From the NCBI RefSeq assembly GCF_009720525.1, contig NZ_CP043930.1, forward strand, positions 7,142,001-7,206,000: DNA of 64,000 bases, written 5' to 3'. The notes below the pieces were generated by a model. It ran no database searches, was not told the origin of the DNA, and saw only the letters and a list, made by a program, of their open reading frames with translations. Made by a program: the position numbers and the translations under genes. Numbering within the stretch: the stretch's first letter is position 1; each line of letters begins with the position of its first letter. Source of the stretch: Gimesia benthica (GTDB taxonomy: Bacteria > Planctomycetota > Planctomycetia > Planctomycetales > Planctomycetaceae). This document shows, piece by piece, positions 36,005 to 44,600 of the stretch.

Positions 36005-37093
36005 TTGAACCAGGATCATAAAAACCGCATTCCGCAGACAGTCCGGCTGTTCGCTCTGACTTTGATCTTCACCACCTCCGCAGGGTGGCTGACCGGCAGT
36101 GCCTCCGCTTACGATCAACTGCAGCCAAGCCAGCTGACCAGCGGTTCTCAGATGCGTCGCGCGTTCCGGTCGGTCGTTTCGACTCCCCGTTCCTGGACGG
36201 TCCGCGTCCGTGTGAATGGCAGAGAAGCCTCACTGGGGGCCATCGTGGAATCTGATGGCTGGATCCTGACAAAAGCCAGCCAGCTGGAAGGAAAAGTAAC
36301 CTGCGAGCTCACTACCGCCGAACGCTACGAAGCCGAAATCATCGGCGTCGACGGAAAGCTCGATCTGGCCCTGCTCAAAATCGATGCCCGGAACCTGCCC
36401 ACGGTTCAATGGCAGGCTATTACAGATCCCAAAGTCGGCCAGTGGCTCGTCACTCCCGGGCTGAGCATGTCTCCAGTGAGTGTCGGCGTGCTGAGCGTGA
36501 CACGCCGCGATATCAAACCTGCCCCGGGAGTCCTGGGAGTGCAGATTGATGATGCCAACGGAGGCGCTCTGGTCAAACAGGTGATGCGCGAAAGCGGTGC
36601 CGAAGAAGCGGGGCTCAAACCAGGCGATGTGATTCTGAATGTGGCCGGCGAAAACATCGACAGTGCCAGTTCACTCTCGCGGTTCATCCGAAAGTTTCTA
36701 CCCGGTGATCGTGTCCAGGTCCGGTTGCTCAGAGACGAAGAAGAAATCAACGCGGTCGTGGTCCTCACCGATCCGCAGATGCTGATCTACGATCGTCTGC
36801 GGGAAATGCAGAAGAAAATGGGAGGCGCCTTGAGTCGCCGTAAAACCGGTTTCTCTGAAGTCCTGCAGCACGATACTGTACTTCGCCCCGAAGACTGTGG
36901 CGGCGTCATCGTCGACCTGCAGGGCAAAGCCATCGGCTTGAACATCGCCCGGGCTGGCAGAACCAAGTCCTTCGCGATTCCCGCCGATCAGGTGATCCCC
37001 ATGATTCAGAAGCTCAAGCTCAAAGAGTATGCTCCTTACAATCCCCAGAAGGATCCCAAGGAGCAGACCGTGGCTGCCGGCAGCGCTTCCTGA
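36005..37093 (+). CDS. S1C-type pseudoprotease with PDZ domain inserted into the protease fold
   Basis: 362 residues. A signal peptide ends near residue 35 (GSASA). The trypsin-like N-half covers residues 55-165, and the first catalytic position is Ser92 (WILTKASQL, where active proteases have TNNHV or TAAHV). Asp120 (DLALLKI) is retained. A PDZ domain follows at about 173-256 (GAEEAGLKPGDVILNVAGE). Only after it comes the segment RPEDCGGVIVDLQGKAIGLN (residues 294-313), which aligns with the serine-containing NPGNSGGPLVDLDG of DegP, here with Cys298 for Ser. The PDZ domain thus lies inside the protease domain and two triad residues are lost. It should bind, not cut, substrates. TTG at 36005 is the start, with AGGAG upstream. 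Confidence 0.85.
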   Translation: MNQDHKNRIPQTVRLFALTLIFTTSAGWLTGSASAYDQLQPSQLTSGSQMRRAFRSVVSTPRSWTVRVRVNGREASLGAIVESDGWILTKASQLEGKVTCELTTAERYEAEIIGVDGKLDLALLKIDARNLPTVQWQAITDPKVGQWLVTPGLSMSPVSVGVLSVTRRDIKPAPGVLGVQIDDANGGALVKQVMRESGAEEAGLKPGDVILNVAGENIDSASSLSRFIRKFLPGDRVQVRLLRDEEEINAVVVLTDPQMLIYDRLREMQKKMGGALSRRKTGFSEVLQHDTVLRPEDCGGVIVDLQGKAIGLNIARAGRTKSFAIPADQVIPMIQKLKLKEYAPYNPQKDPKEQTVAAGSAS

Positions 37094-37102
37094 GACTACC
37101 GC

Positions 37103-37852
37103 TCATCCCCAGGGATGACAGTGGAACTGTTCTTCCAGCTGCATTCTGAAGTCACGCACTGCGGACGACTCTATCGAACTGGTGCGTCGATTTCCCGTAC
37201 AGGCTGCCCCCCGAATACCAACGATATCCGGCTGCAGCGGAGAGAGTGCCTCCAGGTCACCCAGGCGAATGGAACCTGCCAGCGCGACCTTCAATCCGTG
37301 CCGATGTGCCCGTTGGATCAGTTCGTCCAGCAGCTCCAGCGAGAGCAGATCCGTTAACCCGGAACCCTGCTTGTGGAAAGTGTCAATCAGCAGACCCGCA
37401 CATCGGCTCTCAATCGCAGCTGAGAGGACTTCGAGTGGAGAGGCCGCCGAAGCCTGTTCCCAGTCTGCATAGGCGACCGCGATCCAGTCGAACTGCCGTT
37501 GCTGTTCCATTTCGATCCGCTCAGTCACCACCTGCCAGCAGGATTTCCAGTCGGGAAGTTCCCGGGTTTCGGAGAGTCCCAGTTTCAGGTACTTCATGGC
37601 CGAGGGGATGCGGGGCATTGTGCATCTCTCATGCCACTCTACCAGTTCGCCCAGTGCCATACTGAGAGGCTGGGGGATGCTATGGCGTTCGCAGTAGACA
37701 GTGATTGCCTGCAGAGATTCAGAATCGACCATTCCCAGTGCGCCGTTCTCCGGCTCTTTGAAGTCGAGCAGGTCACAACCCCCGGCCAGCGCAGCAGCGA
37801 TTTCTTCACAATTACGCACGCTGACCAGTAACTCGACGCGGCGGGGATTCAA
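37103..37852 (-). CDS. mfnB: (5-formylfuran-3-yl)methyl phosphate synthase-like protein (MfnB, DUF556)
   Basis: 249 residues. MfnB forms the furan phosphate of methanofuran from two glyceraldehyde-3-phosphates. The N-terminal pattern ELLVSVRNCEEIAAALAGG and the lysine-containing DLLDFKEPENGALG (Lys32) match the DUF556 TIM barrel; VALAGSIRLGDLEAL and the late DIVGIRGAAC strands agree. Planctomycetes carry a tetrahydromethanopterin/methanofuran-dependent C1 pathway, which fits this call. No other gene of that pathway lies in the window. TTG at 37852 is the likely start, with GGAAGG seven bases ahead. It converges with the pseudoprotease gene, nine bases apart. Confidence 0.85.
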   Translation of the reverse strand: MNPRRVELLVSVRNCEEIAAALAGGCDLLDFKEPENGALGMVDSESLQAITVYCERHSIPQPLSMALGELVEWHERCTMPRIPSAMKYLKLGLSETRELPDWKSCWQVVTERIEMEQQRQFDWIAVAYADWEQASAASPLEVLSAAIESRCAGLLIDTFHKQGSGLTDLLSLELLDELIQRAHRHGLKVALAGSIRLGDLEALSPLQPDIVGIRGAACTGNRRTSSIESSAVRDFRMQLEEQFHCHPWG

Positions 37853-37915
37853 CTAAGGACCTTCCTGGATTGAGACAGACCATCAGGCGGCCTGCTTTGG
37901 ATGTTTCTGATGCGA

Positions 37916-39508
37916 TTACTTTTCTGGTTGCGGACGGCGGAGTGCTTTGCCCGCCAGGCTGCCTGTGGGAAATCCACCGTTGATGGCAGGAGTCCCATTC
38001 ACAAAGAGGTAACGGATTCCATCGGAATACTGATGCGGATTGTCAAACGTCGCCTGATCGATCAGCTTCGCGGGATCGAAGACTACAATATCCGCATAAG
38101 CGCCTTCCTTCAAATAGCCCCGGTCCGTTAAGCCCAGGATGTCGGCCGGCAGGCCGCTGGCACTGCGAACGGCCTTTTCCAGCGGGATTACTTTTTCCTG
38201 CAGCGAATAATAACCGAGTTTCCGGGGAAAGGTGCCGTAATTACGGGGATGGGGACGATCTGAACCAGGTAGATAAGCACGTCCGTCCGACGCGGTCGCA
38301 ACCCAGTCGATTTTCATGATCTGACGCACGTCCTCTTCGTTCATGCTGAAGTTAACGACCGACGCGCCCCCGTGCCGGGTGATCTCGAGCACGATTTCCA
38401 GGATGCTTTTCTGCTCCTGATCCGCAATCTGTTGCAGGTTCTTACCGACCCAGTCGGGCCGATCCGCATAGCGGGCAATCCGAACGGCACTTCCGCCTTC
38501 CCGTTTTTCAATGTTCTTCTCGATCTGTTTAATGATCTTCTCTGAGGTCTCCGGTGCTTCCAGGCGGGCCACCAGTTCCTTGTTGCCTCCGGCCCGGGCC
38601 CAGGCTGGGATCAGGGTGGCGCCCAGTGATGTGCTGGACGCGATATAAGGATACTGGTCCGCAGTCACCGTCTGACCCTGCTGGCGGGCTTCGTCGATCA
38701 TCGCCGCGGCGCGCAAAACCAGCCCCCAGGCATCCCGACCACTCGATTTGAAATGAGAAATATGTACAGGCAGCTTGGCCTGCTGGCCGATTTTTAAAGC
38801 CTCATTGACGGCCGCCAGCAGCTCCGTACTTTCATTCCGAATGTGGCTGGCATAGATGCCGTTATACTCAGCGACGATTTTTGCCAGCGTAATCAGCTCA
38901 TCTGTATCTGCATATGAGCTCGGTACATAGATCAATCCCGTCGACATCCCCCAGGCACCATCCCTCATGGCTTTGCGGGCCAGCTCCTGCATCTTCTTAA
39001 GTTCTTCTTCCGTCGGTTCCCGCTGACCGGAGCCCATTACGTGGTCTCGCAGAGAACCCTGCGGAATCAGGTGCATCACATTCGTCCCGCTACCCGCGGC
39101 GTCAATCTGCCGATAATATTCTCCTGTATCAACCGGGCCACTACCGCAGTTTCCCGTGACCACGGTGGTACATCCCTGGGTGATAAAGTTCATATTAGCC
39201 CGGGTCAGGGGGGAAACAATCTGCCGATCGCTGTGATTATGCAGGTCGATGAATCCCGGGGCGATGATCAGTCCCTTGCAGGAAATGACCTGATCGGCGG
39301 ATGCCTTGATTTCGGGGGCAATGTTGACGATCCGGTCATCCTTGATCGCCAGATCTCCTGTAAAACCCGCTTTTCCTGTTCCATCGATGATCGTGCCCCC
39401 TTTGAGCAGCAGGTCGTACGAGGCAGATTCCTGGGCGGAGAGCGTTCTGAGGGGCATCAGAGCCAGTAACAACAGGCACAGGCTGACTTGCAGACGGAGC
39501 AGTTTCAT
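37916..39508 (-). CDS. secreted N-acyl-D-amino-acid deacylase-type amidohydrolase
   Basis: 530 residues. A signal peptide (residues 1-25, ending LSAQ) precedes an amidohydrolase barrel: GLIIAPGFIDLHNHSDRQIVS carries the first metal-binding HxH motif, VTGNCGSGPVD is the conserved cysteine region of D-aminoacylases, ASHIRNES and HISHFKSSG supply later metal ligands, and ATASDGRAYL holds the catalytic aspartate. Members cleave N-acyl-D-amino acids or D-peptides; the exported form may act on D-residues from peptidoglycan or other cell-wall sources. The family is clear but the substrate is not. A single gene on the - strand with a 287-base space before typA. Confidence 0.92.
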   Translation of the reverse strand: MKLLRLQVSLCLLLLALMPLRTLSAQESASYDLLLKGGTIIDGTGKAGFTGDLAIKDDRIVNIAPEIKASADQVISCKGLIIAPGFIDLHNHSDRQIVSPLTRANMNFITQGCTTVVTGNCGSGPVDTGEYYRQIDAAGSGTNVMHLIPQGSLRDHVMGSGQREPTEEELKKMQELARKAMRDGAWGMSTGLIYVPSSYADTDELITLAKIVAEYNGIYASHIRNESTELLAAVNEALKIGQQAKLPVHISHFKSSGRDAWGLVLRAAAMIDEARQQGQTVTADQYPYIASSTSLGATLIPAWARAGGNKELVARLEAPETSEKIIKQIEKNIEKREGGSAVRIARYADRPDWVGKNLQQIADQEQKSILEIVLEITRHGGASVVNFSMNEEDVRQIMKIDWVATASDGRAYLPGSDRPHPRNYGTFPRKLGYYSLQEKVIPLEKAVRSASGLPADILGLTDRGYLKEGAYADIVVFDPAKLIDQATFDNPHQYSDGIRYLFVNGTPAINGGFPTGSLAGKALRRPQPEK

Positions 39509-39653
39509 GCGTGGAACTCCCTGAATTGAATTGGGTTTACGGTACGAGCTCGCAAATTATGAAGATTTGACGTACTCATGATCAAAGTATCGCTAAAACC
39601 GCTTCGAACTACCAGTAAGAATGACGGTTTCTGGGCTTTGCGTTACTAATCTA

Positions 39654-39683
39654 TTGCTGATATATTTTGCCCCTTACTATAGT
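39654..39683 (+). promoter_or_regulatory. candidate typA promoter
   Basis: TTGCTG at 39654-39659 and TATAGT at 39678-39683 with an 18-base spacer. The leader to the ATG at 39796 would be about 105 bases. Confidence 0.4.
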
Positions 39684-39795
39684 AGCCTGACGCGCTGCGA
39701 GGCGGCTATCTGGTGAGACCCTCTGTTCCCCGTGAGGAACGTCCGAATATCAAGAAGGTTTCCCGATTGAAACATTTTGGGAAGATTGAAGAGTC

Positions 39796-41616
39796 ATGAA
39801 ACGAGAAGATGTGCGGAACATTGCTATCATTGCGCACGTGGACCACGGGAAGACCACACTGGTCGACGCCCTGTTACACCAGAGCGGCCAGTTCCGGGAT
39901 TCCCAGTTGAAAGGTGACTGTATTCTGGATTCGAACGATCTGGAACGCGAACGGGGAATCACTATTCTGGCCAAGAACATTGCCCTGATGTACAAGGGCG
40001 TGAAAATCAACATCATCGATACCCCGGGCCACGCCGACTTCGGTGGCGAAGTCGAGCGCGTGCTCCGTATGGCCGATGGTGTGCTGATTCTGGTGGATGC
40101 CTTTGAAGGCCCCCGTCCCCAGACCCGCTTCGTATTGAAAAAGGCCCTCGAGTGTCATCTGAAGCCTCTCGTGGTGATCAACAAGATCGACCGCCCCGAC
40201 TGCCGCCCCGATCACGTGCTGAGTGAAATGTTCGACCTCTTCGTCGATCTGGATGCAGACGACGAAACTCTCGATTTCCCTTACATTTATGCCAGTGCCC
40301 GTGAAGGCTTCGCCACACACGATCTGGACAACTTCGGCGATAGCATTCACCCGCTGCTGGACATGGTGCTTGAGAAAGTACCCGCTCCGGAAGTCGAATT
40401 CGACGCCCCGCTGAAGATGATGGTCACAACCCTCGAATGGTCTGAATACGTGGGCCGCGTAGCCACCGGTCGTATCAGCACCGGTAAAGTCCGTCGCGGT
40501 GAAAAGGTCACCCTGATCAAGGCCGGCGGAAAGCATATCAATTGTACCATCGATTCGGTCGAACTGTTCAATAACCTGGGACGGGCTCCCGTTGAAGAAG
40601 CCACCGCCGGCGATATCGTCGCTTTGGTTGGTCTGGACAATCCTGAAATCGGCGACACCGTTGCCTGTGCACTGAAACCTGAAGCCCTGGAACGTATCGA
40701 CGTCGATGAGCCGACACTCTCGATGCTGTTTACCATCAACAGTTCTCCGCTGGCAGGACAGGATGGCAAATACGTCACCAGCCGTAACCTGCGGGAACGT
40801 CTGATGCGTGAGCTCGAATCGAACGTGGCTCTGCGTGTCACCGAACGGGAAGACAAAGACTCGTTCTCCGTTTCCGGTCGTGGCGTGCTGCACCTCTCCG
40901 TTCTCATCGAACAGATGCGTCGCGAAGGTTATGAGCTTTCCGTCGGTAAGCCTGAAGTGATCCGCAAGAAGATCGACGATAAATGGCATGAACCGTTTGA
41001 AGAACTCGTTGTCGATGTCCCTGCGGATTCGGTCGGTTCCGTGATGGAACTGGTCTGTGCCCGTCGAGGACAGATTATCGACATGACCGCCGGCGAAACC
41101 GGAATGTCACACCTCAAGTTTTCGATTCCCGCCCGCGGGCTGATCGGTCTGCGAACCCGTCTGCTCAACGCGACCAAAGGGGAAGCGATCATCAACCACC
41201 GCTTCGAAGGCTACAAGCCCAGCGAAGGGGAAGTTCCCCGGCGTGCGAATGGCGTGATGGTCTCCCAGGCCAAAGGGCAGGCCGTAGGTTATGCTCTCTG
41301 GAAACTGCAGGAACGGGCTGAATTCTTCGTCTCTCCCGGAGATGATGTCTACGAAGGGATGATCATCGGCGAAAACGCCCGTGAGAATGACCTCGTCGTC
41401 AATCCGATCCGCGGTAAAAAACTGACGAACGTGCGTGCTTCCGGTTCTGATGAAAACGTCGCCCTCAAGCCAGCCCGGGATATGAGTCTCGAAGCCGCCC
41501 TGGAGTATATCGAGCAGGATGAGTATGTGGAGATCACTCCCAAGCTGATCCGTCTCCGTAAGATCTACCTCACGGAAAACGAGCGGAAACGCCAGCACCG
41601 CAGTACGAATGCTTAA
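39796..41616 (+). CDS. typA: ribosome-associated GTPase TypA/BipA
   Basis: 606 residues. TypA binds the ribosome and acts in stress adaptation and ribosome assembly. The G-domain shows the P-loop AHVDHGKTTLVDALL (residues about 13-27), the switch-I region ERERGITILAKN, the DTPGHADFGGEVERVL switch-II motif and the NKIDRPDCRPDH guanine-specificity motif. The EF-Tu-like domain II, the two EF-G-like domains and the TypA-specific C-terminal domain (QAVGYALWKLQERAEFFVSPGD, NPIRGKKLTNVRASGSDE) are complete. A normal-length single gene with a candidate promoter at 39654-39683 and a strong terminator at 41651-41684. Confidence 0.97.
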   Translation: MKREDVRNIAIIAHVDHGKTTLVDALLHQSGQFRDSQLKGDCILDSNDLERERGITILAKNIALMYKGVKINIIDTPGHADFGGEVERVLRMADGVLILVDAFEGPRPQTRFVLKKALECHLKPLVVINKIDRPDCRPDHVLSEMFDLFVDLDADDETLDFPYIYASAREGFATHDLDNFGDSIHPLLDMVLEKVPAPEVEFDAPLKMMVTTLEWSEYVGRVATGRISTGKVRRGEKVTLIKAGGKHINCTIDSVELFNNLGRAPVEEATAGDIVALVGLDNPEIGDTVACALKPEALERIDVDEPTLSMLFTINSSPLAGQDGKYVTSRNLRERLMRELESNVALRVTEREDKDSFSVSGRGVLHLSVLIEQMRREGYELSVGKPEVIRKKIDDKWHEPFEELVVDVPADSVGSVMELVCARRGQIIDMTAGETGMSHLKFSIPARGLIGLRTRLLNATKGEAIINHRFEGYKPSEGEVPRRANGVMVSQAKGQAVGYALWKLQERAEFFVSPGDDVYEGMIIGENARENDLVVNPIRGKKLTNVRASGSDENVALKPARDMSLEAALEYIEQDEYVEITPKLIRLRKIYLTENERKRQHRSTNA

Positions 41617-41650
41617 TTCAGCAGAACGTACTCCATGATTTTGACTTTCC

Positions 41651-41684
41651 AACCTGGGGCCGGCTTACCGGTCCCAGGTTTTTA
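41651..41684 (+). terminator. typA intrinsic terminator, overlapping the 3' end of the convergent gene
   Basis: AACCTGGGGCCGG (41651-41663) pairs with CCGGTCCCAGGTT (41668-41680) around CTTA, followed by TTTAATTT. The right arm also encodes the last codons of the convergent giant gene, whose stop is at 41665-41667. Confidence 0.85.
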
Positions 41685-44600
41685 ATTTACCCACCAGATC
41701 CAGCATCTCATTGCGCCGCTTTTCGAACAGCCCGAACAGGGCCAGGATGCAGATCCCCAGACCGATCCCAAACGCCCACCAGGGCCACACGTGTCCCAGT
41801 GACTGCGACGCGTGCCAGATCATGCTCACAATCGAAAGCACCAGGAACGAGGTGCCGACATACAGGAAGGCCCGTACTCGCAGCAGCATCCCGGCGAAGA
41901 TTCCCACGACCGACAGGCCACACAGAATCATCGGGAGCTCAATACTTTCCGCTACTCCGGTGATGAACATGTCCCCGGTCGAACTGACATAAATGGCAAT
42001 CGTGGAAAAGTACCGGATCGAAGTCAGCTGGGAATCGCTCAGTTTTTCACGATTCAGATGTGTCGCGACCAGTACCGACAATGCCGGCGGAATCAGCCAG
42101 AGCTGAGGATGCTGTGTCAGTAACTGTCCCTGTTCCACCCAGAAAGCCCACAAGGCACCGTTACCTGCCAGAGCAGCCAGCGTGGTATAGACGAACGACT
42201 TTCTCCAGAGGCTCATCACCACGTAGACCAGGCTGATCAACAGCAACACCAGGGAATATTCGCCAACCACCGGAGAGGTCTGAGTCGAAGCACCATGCAG
42301 CCAGAAGCTCAGTGCGGGCAACAGCGGGAGGAAGACACCCGTCCGCTGGAGTGGTTCAGACAACACCTGCAGCCCGATGCGGTCGAAGAACTCGCCGACC
42401 CCCGCACCGGCAAAGGCAATCACGATGACGATATAAGGCCAGTAAGGCAGCAGGTAGCCGCGGAACAGTTCCGGCACGGTCAGGTAAATATGCAGGAACA
42501 GCAGGGCTAATACGATTTCAGACGCATAGACATACAGCATTCTGCGTTTCAACGGAAGCTGGAACGGATCATATTTGGGAATGGCAGCCATCACAATCAG
42601 GGCCGCGGAGAGCAGCACCAGCGCCGCTGAAACAACGCCAATTCTCGCAGGAGTCAATTGCAGCCGGACTCCGGTCAGTTGCAGTCCGATCTCCGAAGCC
42701 AGGATGGATAACAGTGCGACACCAGCAGCGGTCAGGAAGGTTCTTGCGCTTTTGCGAATCGCTTGCGTCCAGTCCGGGGTGAGTCGCGACCATTTCGCAA
42801 GTACAACCGTGGTCAGCAGGCTCAGAACAGAGACCGCCTCCTGCAGGCGAATCAGATGGTCGAGCCAGTAAAAGTTCCCTTTGACGGGTAACAAGGCCCA
42901 ACTGAAATAAATGGATGCGGCTCCCAGTGCCAAAAGGGACCGGTGTTTGAACCGTTCGGATAGTTCAGTCAAATCACCCAGGGACAGCAGCGCCGGAACC
43001 GTGAGGAAGGTTCCCACCACCGACCACCAGCGGAGTGTCTGATCTTCAAATCGCAATACGCTGTGCAGCAATGCCAGGATTGTCGAGAGTGTCATCACGG
43101 AAACCGCTTGCGGGACCCAGCTGCGTGCCTGCTCCCAGATGCGGTCCGCGTTGGCAATCGCCAGACGGTTACCAGCCTGACCCAGCTGTGAACGCAGTCT
43201 CCACAGAATCCCGATCAGACAGGCATAGACAGACAACGCGATGCCCGACCGCTGTACCAGGATCTGCAATTCTGTCTCATTACTCAGGAAGGTGCCGATT
43301 GCACAGAATCCCATCATAAACAGTGGCGCCAGCCCATATCGGCTGTTCCGGTCCCAGAGCAGTGCCGTCAACAGTACGGTCACCGATGCCAGGGCAATCC
43401 ACCCCTGAATGTCACGAATGACGGGAAGTCCTTCCACTGTCAGCATTGTCCGGGAAACGGTGATTGTCAGCGTGTAGAGCAGGACGACTCCGGACAGAGC
43501 CCCCGTTACGATGTGCTGCAACCTGAATTCAGACAGTCCGAGCTCTTCGTCAGTCGAGACACGCTGCCGATAGACGTCCACCGCCAGCCAGCAGGCAGCG
43601 ATACCTGACGCGACTGTGATCAGCCACTTCAAGAGGTCCATCTGATTCTGAGTCGTCACGATCACATTGTTGTCGGTCCAGAACGCTGTGAAGCCCAGCA
43701 CGGTGCCGACCAGCGCCGTTGCCAGTGAAGCCCAGGCCATGATCTGTTTTCGCAGACAGAGTCCCAGTGTGAAATACAGGGCCGTCCCTGTCCCTGCGGT
43801 CGTCAGTCCCGGCCAGGGGCGATAGAGGTCAGACCAGCCTCCCCGCAGTCCGAACAGCAGTAACAGGCCAAAGAGCAACTGAGACCAGTAGAGATGTCGT
43901 TGTGTGTCAGCCTGTTGTTCGATATCGCCGGCTGAGCGACGCCAGGTTTGCACAAAGCGGAACGCGTGAAAAGTAAGCACCAGAAGCAGGCCCCCTTCGA
44001 GCAACAGGTTGACCTGCCAGGCGTTCCAGTCCGTATGATGCCAGCCCAGGACCGCTGCCAGTCCAATCAGTGCCAGACTGAGGAAGCTCAGACCATTGAC
44101 CTGCATACTGCTGGAGTACCTGCGGGCAAAATACTGAATGCAGATCGCAGAGACTCCGACCGCAGGCAGAGTCACCCACGGAGCTTGTGAGAAACGTGGC
44201 CCCCATGAGCCGGCGGGATCGAACAGATTGAACAGGAAGGGGAGCAGGTAGGGAGAGACTACCAGGCTGAGCATCGTCGCCAGATGAACCCGTAACGGTG
44301 GCCACTCGGACGACGTGAGCAGCTGGTGTTCCTGAAACTCGGGATGCATCCAGCGTTCGCACGCCAGCCAGAAGATCCCGAAACCGGCAGCCGCGAGTCC
44401 CAGCCAGGTAAGAGTCTGCAGGAATTCGGCGGTATCATACTGATCAAGGGGTATCGAAAACATCAGAATGGTTCCTGCCAGCGTTGCCGCCAGCAGAAGA
44501 TGGGATGCGAGCAGCATCCACCCGCTGGAGCGGAACAGCATTGCATAACAGACGATCGTTCCCAGCAGTATCAGCAGCGGCAGACCGAATTGTGTGAAAG

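Noticed and set aside
39874..40989. Long - strand open frame opposite typA
   Set aside because: Antisense to the highly conserved GTPase; no ribosome site and no family similarity.
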